From assembly GCA_907165275.2 (NCBI GenBank), contig OU015649.1:11748001-11812000 (forward strand): a DNA stretch of 64,000 bases. Reading direction: 5' to 3'. Positions within the stretch are counted from its first letter, which is position 1. Each line of letters begins with the position of its first letter. A model generated the notes under the pieces. The model was not told the DNA's origin and did no database searches. It worked only from the letters and a program-made list of their open reading frames with translations. Positions 44,496-55,226 of the stretch are shown here, one piece after another. The DNA comes from Zygaena filipendulae (lineage: Eukaryota > Arthropoda > Insecta > Lepidoptera > Zygaenidae). The translations under genes and the position numbers were made by a program.

Positions 44496-45757
44496 AGATC
44501 TTTTTTTTCGTTTTCATCGGTCCCATTTTTACCATTATCATTATCCAAAGAGACATAAATATCTATTATTTTAAAATTAAAGATTTTTTGGTAAATTTTG
44601 TTTTATTGTAAAAATTCATTGACTACCTAATTATTGTGTTGTATCTCTATATCCGAATGAACGCCTTTATATTGTTTCTTTCCTTCTTGCAAATGTCTCC
44701 GCCTCTTTTTACAGGGTGAGCCAAAATAACGTTGAAAAAAAATATCTTGTATATTTTATTTCAATATAAACTTCATACGTATAGATTCACTTTTCAAGAA
44801 CTATGAGTACGTACTTTGTGCCAATTTTGTGTAACCTTAACCTCATCGACGATTTTGTGACTTACGATTAGTGAAAAAATTAAATATGTACATTTGTGTT
44901 ACTGTACAATGTACATTCGTATTCATTTTGCTTTGGCTACGAGTTTTAAAATTGGATTGGTAATAAAATACGAACCGAGCCGGACGCGGGGAAAAAAAAC
45001 AATGAGAAAAGGAAAGGAGAGATTTAATTAGCGACGATCAACAGCGAGCTCTCAGTTTTTTCGCGGCAAATATCATTAAAGTACAGAAGGGGGTCGCATG
45101 CGCCTCCCGCACTGCTTGCCTTCCGCTGCCCGCCGAGCTGGCCGCATCCTCCCGGATGGGGGTTATTCTGAAAAGTGAAAGAGTACAAAACGAAGCAGCT
45201 TTTTGATTATTTTTTCAATTTAACTTGCAAACTACCTACATCTACAAAATATCTAGACTGAGCTCCTACTGTTACCTATAGTAGATTGTCAAGAAATTGT
45301 AAAATTAAAATAAAATAAAATAAATAAACATTCTTTCTTTTTTTAACGAACTCTATGATGTGTTTAAAAGAAGAGCCCAATACTTCCGTAAAGTATTTAC
45401 CAAATTGTACGTAGTTACGGCTGGGCGTTAATGAGTTTGTCAGGAAGCTTTGTAATACAGGTAAAGAAGATACTTGTAGGTATAAACTCATAAACGGTAA
45501 AATATTTCTCTCCATTTCTATCGCTTTATTGTGTGTATCTAAACAGGATTGTACGCGTGGTTAAACTGTTTTGCTTGAAATGCTCATCGTGATTGGTCCA
45601 AGTTTTTATCCGTAGGTATTTTTAGATCATTACTTTTTATCTTTTTATGCGTATTCATGAGGAAAATTTATGAAATGTTTCTCGAAAAACGATATTGGGA
45701 ATCGAGTAAGGGTCTTCGAGGGTGTTAGGTGATAACGTGGTGATAAATATACATATA
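44496..45757. other. intergenic with a GC-rich segment
   Basis: 45030-45170 is GC-rich (for example CGCATGCGCCTCCCGCACTG) within AT-rich flanks. ACAGGGTGAGCCAAAATAAC at 44713 looks like one transposon end, but no matching partner end is found. No gene is supported. Confidence 0.3.
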
Positions 45758-46123
45758 CAACGTGTTAATGAATTAACTGAAAACTTGAAAGTAGTTTGCT
45801 CAGAATCAACTAACGAATCGATCGTACCATGTTTTAATATAGGTTATATTTATTTATTTATTTAGGTTATATTTTTTCATTTCCTCTAGCCCATGTCTAA
45901 ATTATTTATAATACAATATGGCGCGTTCGCCGCCCACAGCAAAAAAAATCGAACTGGTAGGCGCCGGCGTAGCGCTTGGAATATCGTAGATAGGTCACCT
46001 CCAAACTAATGTTGAATAACTTTTAAGGTATAAATTTATTCGACATAAAATATATTTTAATCATATTATTGTTTATTTTTTAAATGGGGTGTATCAGGTT
46101 TTCAGTTAATTCATTAACACGTT
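45758..46123. mobile_element. mariner-type MITE (366 bp), TA target
   Basis: Termini of about 30 bp are inverted (CAACGTGTTAATGAATTAAC and then TGAAAAC on the left, the complement on the right) and are flanked by TA on both sides. The interior is non-coding, with a GC-rich centre (GGCGCGTTCGCCGCCC). Confidence 0.75.
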
Positions 46124-47404
46124 GTATTCTAAGATTAAGATACTAATTTAAAGTTTCGAAATTTTATTTATAGTGTTATGTATAAGAACGGTTTCACAGC
46201 CACATGATCGCCCCACGCGAGTCATGTTAAACGTATTGAGTTTTAGTTTTTAGTTTTCACCCATGCATCGTTTTATTGAATAGAATTCTAGTAAAAACGT
46301 TTACACTTATACTTTTTCTTCATCTTAATGATTTTCGCATAGTTTCAAGTAAAATAAGTTAGTTATATAATATATGCACAAATTAGCATTTAGCATCGTT
46401 GTATGGTTTGAACTGGTAGGCAATGGTACTGAATAGACCACAAGAACTATCTCGGAGCTCTTGGAGGATACCTAAGAAATCAGCTCGAAATGTCGTATAT
46501 CTTCTTGAGCACACAAAAAAATGTCACTAAAAATTATTGTCCAATACAGCACCATAAAACACAACAAAATCCACATTTACCAATTTTTTATCGACACGAA
46601 AATAAATTAATGAACCGTCATCTTCGTTGCGCACCAAAAAAGAAAAAATTTACGTTATACTTATAAACTTCCCAGGCGATGCTACTCGTTAATACTTCTT
46701 AATTCTATATTTATTAACTTTAAATTTTTAAAATTGCTGTTTTTTTAATTCCATTTTGGGATTCCTTATTTGGAATTCCAATATTGTATTTTTTTTTATA
46801 ACTTTTTTCTTGCGACGATCCAAGATCAATCTCATCAAAATTAAAATTATTAATTTAAAATTATTAATTTATTTAATTAAAAATTTAAAATTACTATCTC
46901 GAAATGAGCTATTTGTTCCTATTAACAACGTGTTATTTAATACAAAGTGGTATAACAAACTATGTAAGTTTCTGAATGATATGAGATTTATAATGTGCGG
47001 TTTAAAATGATCTTTGTCTACTTAAATATCTAGATATAGAAAAAATAAACTGGTTATGATTCAAGTTCATTTGTATAGGTACCCTTGTCAAGACAGTTTA
47101 GGGCCGACACATCTGACCGATGGTCTCGGAGAACGCCCGCCCTATTTAAATCCATCTTGTTTTCATGACAATTAAATTTAACCTGATACCATTTATCATT
47201 TTAACAATTTGGAATAAGCTCGATCAATAAGAAAATTGCTGTGTGAAACTGCTTGCTATATAAAATATAATATAATATGTACATATCTATATTATATCGT
47301 CTATGCCGTTCTATGCCTACTTATATTAATTTGCTATGCTTCTATTATATTCAGAAATGGAGATGAAGTGTAAAATAGGGTGTTTAATCATCACTAATTT
47401 ATTA
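46124..47404. other. intergenic, nothing recognised
   Basis: Very AT-rich (46680-46880 especially). The reading frame at 46756-47010 is Ile/Leu/Lys/Asn-rich from base composition only. Confidence 0.4.
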
Positions 47405-48050
47405 TTTTTTAACCGATTTCCAAAAAGGAGGAGGTTCTATGTTCGATTGTATGTATTTTTTTTTTATGTATGTTCACCGATTACTCGAAGACGGTTGGAC
47501 CGATTTGGAAAATTTCTTTTTTTGTTTCAAAGGGTATACTCCCAATTAGGTCCCATTGCCACCAAGTCGGGATCTGATGATGGGATCTTGGAGAAATCGA
47601 GGGAACTCTTCAAAAATTATAAGCACACCTACCGCGATTTGGGTATTTTTTATAGTAAATCGTTCATTTGCTTTTGGAAAGCAAAATTTGAGGAAGTGGA
47701 ACTGATGATGAAGACCACAGATGGTCATCGGAACTACTCAACAATAATACCTATTTCATGGGTTCTGATTGGAGCGATTTCAAAAATTGTTTTTTGTTTG
47801 AAAGGGGATACTCCCAAATTGATTTCATTGTCACCAAGTTGAGATCTGATGATGGGATCTTGGAGTAATCGAGGGAACTCTTAAAAAATTATAGGTACAC
47901 CTATAGCGATTTTTGTATTTTTTATAGTAAATCGTTTATTTGCTTTCGGAAAACCAAATTTGAAGAAGTGGAACTGATGATAAAGACCACCGATGGTCTT
48001 CGGAACTACTCAATAATAAGTATTTCACGGGTTCTGAATCGTTAACTTTA
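47405..48050 (+). repeat. ACCGATTTCCAAAAAGGAGG repeat with two direct units
   Basis: It opens with TTTTTTAACCGATTTCCAAA. A unit beginning GATCTGATGATGGGATCTTG at 47572 recurs at 47844, a period of about 272 bp with clear divergence. The same opening motif occurs at about 41966 and in the arms of 48254-48650. The 168-codon open frame across it is not a known protein. Confidence 0.6.
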
Positions 48051-48253
48051 ATATGGTTTCTAAACAATTTATGCCCGTCACAATGTATATGACGAAGTGG
48101 AACTGATGGTGATGCACTAGGAGAACTCCTCAACAATTAACGTCCCTGCGTCGGGAAAAGCAATATTTTGTAAAAGGTGATGAGCAGTTGACATTAGGCT
48201 ATTGTAACTTAGAAAAATTACGAACTAAGTCACTTAAAAGCGGAAAATAAACA

Positions 48254-48650
48254 AAATTTTAACAAAAAAATTATAACCGACTTCCAAAAACACAAAACTG
48301 AAAAGCTAAAAATAACAAAATACCGATTTAATCCAAAAGCCAAAAACACGCGTAATGTTATTATTGGATTGTGGATTCGGTATGAAGTCGGTGAAAAGGC
48401 AAATATGGCCCCCCCATACCCCCTGTATGGGGGGGCTAAGTCGACTCCCGCCACCAGCTCTCCGAGAGCAGAACAACCCAAGTGGGTAGACCAGCGGGCT
48501 TGTCACCGAATTCAAACCGATCTGTGGTAGCACAAACCAATAATAATATTACGTGTGTTTTTGTCTTTTGGATTAAATCGGTATTTTGTTATTTTTAGCT
48601 TTTCAGTTTTGTGTTTTTGGAAGTCGGTTTTAATTTTTTTGTTAAATTTT
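48254..48650. mobile_element. foldback element with GC-rich centre (about 397 bp)
   Basis: Arms of about 115 bp are reverse complements (AAAATTTTAACAAAAAAATT, CCGACTTCCAAAAACACAAA, AACAAAATACCGATTTAATC). The 160-bp centre is GC-rich and contains a strong hairpin, CCCCCCATACC..GGTATGGGGG-like, at 48408-48437. Confidence 0.75.
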
Positions 48651-48689
48651 TTTTCTTCAGTGGTAAAAACCTATTAAGAATTTAATAAT

Positions 48690-48743
48690 CTTCTGCAGTA
48701 TTTGTTGTAATTAACGCTGGTGAAACCGTGAAGTTCAGCTAGT
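48690..48743 (+). mobile_element. Helitron 3' end fragment
   Basis: AATTAACGCTGGTGAAACCG followed by TTCAGCTAGT. Only the terminal 50 bp is recognisable. Confidence 0.5.
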
Positions 48744-49548
48744 TTTTTATATTTTATAAAGTTAAATAAGTAGAGGTATATGCATTAATGATAACAACTT
48801 TAGCTGTTCAAATATTCAGTTAAATGAAGACTTTCTTGATCCGAGCGTCACTCGCCGGGGTCGATCCCTCAAACTTTTTATGCCGCTTCGGAGACGGAAC
48901 GATTAGAAAGTTTTTAAGATTGATGAATTCACCACTTCTAATACTTATATTTTTTTGGTGAATTATTCGTGAAACGACTTAAATAAAGTGACACCAGTTT
49001 AATGTTATTTTAGATGGATAGTAATTGGTAGGTTTGTAATCGTTCAGGTGGATATCTACGTACAATCCCGCTTTAATAATACGGGTCGGTGGAGTTGAAC
49101 ATTAAGTATAAAACCCTTGTCTAGGTATTGAAGGTTATTCAAAGGATTTTACATAAGTAGCAAGTTACATAAAATAGGTACGTACCAAATTTGGTTTAAT
49201 TTATTTTTTTATCCATTTGATTTGAATTGCTTCAACTGCGAGGTAGAGTCCTGACTACCTACCTTTATGAAATGGTAGGCGAAATCATATCTGAGAATTG
49301 ATCATATTGATCAATTCTTAGATGTGACCTCCACATAAACTTTTCATAAATATATGGTTTGTAGTGATTATAACCAGTGACCTTTCATTGCCTTGTATTC
49401 CTTGCCTTATCATATACGTTCAGAAAAATGTTTAAGTGGTAAAAAATACAGAAATAATGGTTAATAATAAATTGCCACGGAAATAGCCCAACCGATCCTT
49501 TTTTATGGTATTCGTGAATAATCCAGAACAGATTTGATTAAAGATAAT
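48744..49548. other. intergenic; one small hairpin
   Basis: TGAGAATTGATCATATTGATCAATTCTTAGA-like sequence at 49291-49322 folds into a short hairpin. Nothing else is recognised. Confidence 0.4.
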
Positions 49549-49606
49549 TAAGAGTTCCTCCAGGAATTCCGAAACTCACGCGAGTGAAACCGCGGACACA
49601 GCTAGG
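49549..49606 (+). mobile_element. Helitron 3' end fragment
   Basis: AGAGTTCCTCCAGGAATTCC, then CGCGAGTGAAACCGCGGACA and CAGCTAG. A second decayed fragment lies at 49745-49805. Confidence 0.6.
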
Positions 49607-49805
49607 TAGTATCTCTAAGTAGTTTGTGGTTTATACATCATTTAAAATCAACTGCCGTGCGTCATGCAAAAACTCGAAAATGGTGCGATTGATTTAAATT
49701 CTTTTTTTTGTGTTAGTGATGTTTAGGATAAGGAATTAAAAAGTTATGAGTTCTTGCGGGAAATTCGAAATTCACTCGAAGCAAATTGCGAGTACAGTTA
49801 ATATT

Positions 49806-51362
49806 AGTATAGGTATAATGTTAGTAAATACGTATTCACGTAGTGCAAGAAGCGTATTTCGAAGCCGCTGAGAATAATTTAAGGAAGCACTTAGCTGGCG
49901 CTGGCTGGAGTACGCTGCTCTGTCACGGAGTATTAACACCGTCTGATGCTTCTCTTCAGTGGCATTAAATTGCATTGGATATATGAACGTATTACTTATA
50001 CTATGATAAAATAAAAACGGGTACCTAAGTATAAGCATCTATATACATATAATAAGTAATCATCATTATATCAACTTAAATGTGTCGAACAATAGCCTTC
50101 TCCACGGATCTCTACGACGTGCCACCTAGGTTCCACCTGATATTATTACAAGCTATGATGCTACCACATAATATAACATCAGCGGAGCTACCGTGAGCCA
50201 GTACCTACCAATATGTAAGAAAGCTTACTTAGCTCATTAGAACATAGAACTTAGAACATAGACTTCCTATTCGCTGAATTTTCCATTCATTGTTTTATTT
50301 CTAAAAAAAGAAGATATTATGGATTATACCTACGCCTTGTAATCCGGTCAAAGAGTGCCATAATTGGTTCAACGAATAGCCGTCGGAAAAACATATTTTA
50401 CTACATTTGAGAATTGGCGTTGCCAGGGATTTGTTTACTCCAGACGAAAATATTGACGTAAACATCGACTGCCAACCATGAAGACAGATTACTGTAGCAT
50501 TTTTTCTCGATATTATTATTGTACCTGTGTGCTTATTTCTACGAAGTGTCTAGTCGTTCACTAAGTGGATTACTTTATTAATTTAATAATAAAATCACCG
50601 TAGGTACAAGTGTAAATACCGTTAGATTATAATTTATCTCGCGAGATTGATAACTTTCAAAAGATTGTAAACCGTAACATACTGCTTACAATTTGCATAT
50701 AACGCATTATTTTTCGGTAGATTATAATTATGGTTAGGTTAGGTTTGTTCTACTCCACCATTTTTTTTTATTTCTTTACTCACAGAAAAGTACATAATTT
50801 CTTTCGTGAATAAAATCCAAATACCATCAAAAATTACAATTGCTGCACAGTACATAATAATTATTCTTAAGACTTTTTTCTTTACAGAACTTACAGAAAT
50901 AATTTTATAAGGAATTAAAAACACATTTCAGAGTCCAAGGAATTCTAAAACAGTTTATTCAATTAGGGTTGTCTTTCGAAACAATTTTATTAGACTTGAC
51001 CCAGCAATTTCTCTAAGTGAACACTATTGTTAAGGGTGCTTTGTGCGATGTACGCGACATGTGAGACTATCCTTGAGCTATAAATAGACCGCACTAAGTA
51101 AAGGCTAAGCCAGGTGAGTGACTTGGGAATAACACGTGCCGGTAATGACTTCCTGTGTCCTACATAATGTAAGTCACCACGGACTTGCCAGTATAATACA
51201 TACACATAGTTTATATTGGTATGAAATATCTTATCCAAGCCTTCATTGGTAATACATAATCATCATCATGCATTTATTTGAATAATAAAAATGAATATCG
51301 TGGAACACTCGGATAGAACGAAGTTTCTGTACCTCCTAGTTTCCGAGAAAGAAAAAACCAAT
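49806..51362. other. intergenic, nothing recognised
   Basis: Short frames on the minus strand (49772-50038, 50739-50924, 50990-51238) have no recognisable motif. Confidence 0.4.
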
Positions 51363-51513
51363 AAGCAATCAATAGGTAATAATTAATTAATCGTTCCAAA
51401 AACCATTTCCCAATAAGCGCGCGCCTATAACGTCGTAACGGAAAATTTATTTCACGCATCCTACCTAACCTAGACCGCATCCGTACCATGCGATAAAGAA
51501 CTTTGTTTTAAAA
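51363..51513. repeat. dispersed repeat, copy 2
   Basis: It matches 40735-40855 in the same orientation (AAGCAATCAATAGGTAATAA, TCGTTCCAAAAACCA, GCGCGCGCCTATAACGTCGT, CCATGCGATAAAGAACTTTG). Confidence 0.5.
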
Positions 51514-51739
51514 TAATAATAATAATCTACTTCACAACATGCAGATCTACCTGATCCTAGCTTGTAATAAAAATCAATTGTCACTTAAGAACGATTCGGC
51601 CGATTTGGCTGATTCCCTTATGTTATGTATGTACTTAATTATCACGACAATTTTTGTTTTAAATAATATATTTTTTGGGAAATCTACAGGAGAAGTCGAT
51701 TTGAATGATATTTGTATACGAAAACTTACTGACTAATCA

Positions 51740-52010
51740 AGAAATTTCGGAAACTACAAAGCTGAATTTGGCAGGAAGTGAAGTTTATATAGAGTAGACG
51801 TCAGTTAAGAAGGAACTTCCATCCCGGAGTTCCCGAAGAAATCATGAAATTCACAAAAAAATCTGCGGTGAACAGAAAATATTATAAATGCAAAAATTTG
51901 TGTGTGTGTGACTTAAAATGTATGTTAATCTTTCATACTGAAAAGGCGGGATGAATTTGAACGGCAAGAGGAAAGTTGAAATATAGATACACGCAGGCAA
52001 AACAGCTAGT
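51740..52010 (+). mobile_element. diverged Helitron-like repeat ending CTAGT
   Basis: ACTTCCATCCCGGAGTTCCC marks the palindromic block, and the end reads CACGCAGGCAAAACAGCTAGT in two pieces. It is probably two overlapping decayed copies. Confidence 0.45.
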
Positions 52011-53039
52011 TAATAAGTACATAAAAATATCTTTCCCAATTCGTACGATTCGTAATATGGTTGGTCTTGGTCTATAAATATCCGAGATCTTAATCTCAAC
52101 TAGTACTATAAATAAATACCTTAAAACGTATCTTGTTCTCGTCATTTCTATTCAAGTAAATTTTGGTAGAATTTTATTTTAACTCTCAAAAGTACCGCAC
52201 TGTACCCGCACGATGGATGTCAAGAAAGAATAGTTCTTATTCAAAAATGACAACACAAAATGATATTTTATTGTACCTATTGTATAGTGCTTCATAGTGA
52301 ATGATGTCGTTTGCACTAACAGGCAATGGGCACCAAACTCTGACGGTAGCAAATTGAAATGTCACATCCACGCTGATTCAATAATAAACACACTTTACAA
52401 ACTCAACATAATTTAAAATATTACTTTATGCATAAGTTCAAACATATTAACTATTATGATATTATATAAAAATGATTTTGTATATAGGTAGGCGTCAGAC
52501 ACGCGGACACGCCTGATACCTACCCAGCATTTTATGGACATCTTTAATCACGGTCAAAATATGTGCAGGCTTGGCCATTTCGTACATGGACGTAAGGTGA
52601 AAAATTTATCCACCCTTTATTACTTTTATACAATACTTCTTGTAATAACGAAACGGTCAAACCACATATGTAGGTATTTTGACTATGGTGTAGAGTTTGT
52701 AAAGTTAGGCCATGTGTAGAGTTAGAAGCTTAACTCTACATGAGATTTGATAACTTTTTGACAGTGCGAGTCATATGGTCTCGTCTTGGCAAAATTCATG
52801 AAAAAGTTTTTGATGGGATTTCAATTTTTTTTTGTAAGTTGCTCGTTACAAATATATTTTTTTGGAGTGCATTTCATTATTTATTATTTATAATAACAAG
52901 GAGTCCCTATATAAATGTTTAGAACTCTAGCTCAATTTTCAGACCTATAGTCCGTCAAAATTGCGGAAATCTCATTCAAAATTCTATCCCCTAGTTTGAG
53001 GGGTCGGGAGATAAAAGTTTTATATTTTTTTTGTTGTTT
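52011..53039. other. intergenic with two hairpins
   Basis: Hairpins occur at 52486-52523 (TAGGTAGGCGTCAG..CTGATACCTAC) and 52703-52744 (TGTAGAGTTAGAAGCTTAAC followed by TCTACA). No gene is recognised. Confidence 0.4.
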
Positions 53040-53340
53040 ATGTACTTATACTAGCTCAGCAAATTTCAGCTTTCTAGGAAATTAGGAAATACTCAATGAA
53101 TTTTGATGATCATCAGTGAGTCAGTGACGAAATCATGGTTTTTTAGAAGTCAATAAAATCTAAAGTATAAGACTTATGCAATTATTACTTTATATGTTTA
53201 ATAACCTGCTATTTAAAACATATTTTGTTTATCTGGTATAATCCGAACCTAAGTTATAAGGGTTTAAAACGACGAAGCGCTTCGAGGAAAGGTATAGGTA
53301 GTGCCCTTGCGCTTCGTTTGGCTCGTCTTGACCGCATGTA
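53040..53340 (+). repeat. possible Helitron-related repeat
   Basis: The phrases TTTCAGCTTTCTAGGAAATT and ATCATCAGTGAGTCAGTGAC, and the hairpin-rich CGACGAAGCGCTTCGAGG near 53270, resemble the 5' side of the copy at 21181 and its relatives. The boundaries are uncertain. Confidence 0.35.
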
Positions 53341-54816
53341 AAATAATCTTAAATAATATCGTTTTCGTTTAAATTTTGTTCAGTTGTTTTCGTTAATGGT
53401 CTTCAGCGGCTGCTACATAATTTTTCAAAGTTTTCCAACAACATTCTATATTCACTACAGCTTCACTCTCGGTGAACGCGAATAAATTAAAAGCCCTCCA
53501 TCTTAATGCCGTCTTACGTTGACACAATGACACTTTGACTGACGCATTTTACTAGAGCAAATTTGCTCGGCACGAGCACAACCTTTCACTGAGGATTGAG
53601 CAATAAATTTTTGTTTCACAGAAACATTTTCTAGTGATTTTGTCATACTTAAGTACCTAATCCAATAATGTATTTTCTTTTTAGAAAAAGTGTAGGTATG
53701 CGATTTAAGCTATAAGCTTTTGTATTTCCTTCGGGAATTTTTTGAGATACGTACACTAGACATGCCGAAGTAAAAATTCGAATAAAAAACTATAGGGACC
53801 CTATATACCATAGATAGTATAGATACAATCAATAACAGTCCCACGTCGAACTTCAGCGCAATTGAGTCTGCGTTATTCGACGACTCTCATTAGACTCGGA
53901 AAGCATTAGAGTACAAACTGTCATACCTACGAGTATGGGTTGCGAGTCGCAAACCCCGACTCGCGCCTTGATTGCTTGCGTTTCTCCGCATGGCATTATA
54001 GGAATAAATTATAAATCAAAAATTAACCTCAAAATATTGCTAGGTACATAGGTATAGACATTTCAATATTACAGACATTTCAAATTGTTTGTATACTTAA
54101 TTAAGAGTTATAGAATAGTAGGTAGGTATTTATAAATATTGTAAAATTTTAAGTTCTTATTTAGTCAAATTATTAGTTAAATATACATATAATTATTGCT
54201 CTTTGTTCTTTTATCATTTATAGCAATATCAGATTTCAAAAAAAGAGATTATTTAGACAAGAAGAAAACACTCCGCAGAACCGTTTCAAGGCAATTAATA
54301 GATAAAGGCAGATTCGCTGTGACCTAACACGTTACGCACCAGGGTTATACGATATCGCACCATTTTGTGTTCTTTTGATACTTTTTTGGGCAACTTTTTT
54401 AGGCAATCAAAATCCATAAATAACGTATGTTATGAATGCGAAATAATATCTACTCGTAATTTGACTTTTTGCCATCTAGAGCGTTTAGTATTGTGTTCAG
54501 TGTTCATGCAAGAGAGTAATGGGCAAAAAATGTTGCTGGCAAAAACTCAGGCAGTATTTTTTCTCGGTTTGAAAACCCGTTTGCCACCGAATCTGACGTA
54601 ATTAATATAAAGGTATTGCGTCTCTACTGTCTATGCTTGATCATTCATTTGTTTTGGGCAGCGATCAAACTCGGAGGAGTTTCGTACATGTAAAAATAAC
54701 TAAAATCTACAGCGGTATGAGAAAGCGCGGCGGGAGGAAACTGTTATTAAACAGTTATTCTGCCCTTTTAAAACATAAAGCAGGCAGGAACTCAAATTTG
54801 ACTTTGGTATGCGAAG
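53341..54816. other. intergenic, nothing firm
   Basis: Two open runs on the plus strand (54365-54601 and 54633-54890) have no recognised domain. The second runs into the transposon terminus at 54821, so it cannot be an intact gene. Confidence 0.4.
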
Positions 54817-54820
54817 ATAT

Positions 54821-54851
54821 CGTCGGTGAAGTTCTAACAGTACGGAAGTCA
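54821..54851. repeat. left terminal inverted repeat
   Basis: 31 bp, matching the right end with three mismatches. It contains an inverted copy of the GACTTACGCAGTGTT-like word at 54836-54850. Confidence 0.8.
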
Positions 54852-55226
54852 AAAATAGCTACTTTACAGGAGAGTGAAAAAACTGTATGAAATGAATGTA
54901 ACTTACGCATAAGGCCGTATTGTGTTTAATTATGAATACAAATGAACTCTGTGATGATTTAAACTCGTGAAAATCGCAATAATCTTTTCCATTTAAGAAA
55001 TTTGGTGACTTCCGCAGTGTTGCCAGTAGTTGTCACTGACTTACGTCATGTTTCATCTAATTAATATAGGTAAAGGAGATAATGTGGAGAAGGGAAATCA
55101 TAAAATTGTTTTACAAAATGGTGTTAAAAGTTTATTTTTTAAAAAGAAAAGAAAATATTTTGTATTATAAAAAATTTTTTGCTTAAAACGAATCAACTTC
55201 TTATCTATAATCAGACTTTTAAGAGA

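Noticed and set aside
44713..44760. Possible transposon end ACAGGGTGAGCCAAAATAAC
   Set aside because: No complementary end or target duplication was found in the following 1 kb.
47336..47842. Open plus-strand frame of 168 codons
   Set aside because: It spans a dispersed repeat whose second diverged unit breaks the frame. No domain is recognised.
53380..53640. Minus-strand segment resembling a Myb/SANT-like fragment
   Set aside because: Only a short, frame-broken resemblance (RWRAFNLFAFTESEAVVNIE) and no neighbouring support.
54633..54890. Plus-strand frame of 85 codons, possibly a host exon hit by the transposon
   Set aside because: It crosses the transposon terminus at 54821 and does not resume after 57968. 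Its sequence has no recognised domain.
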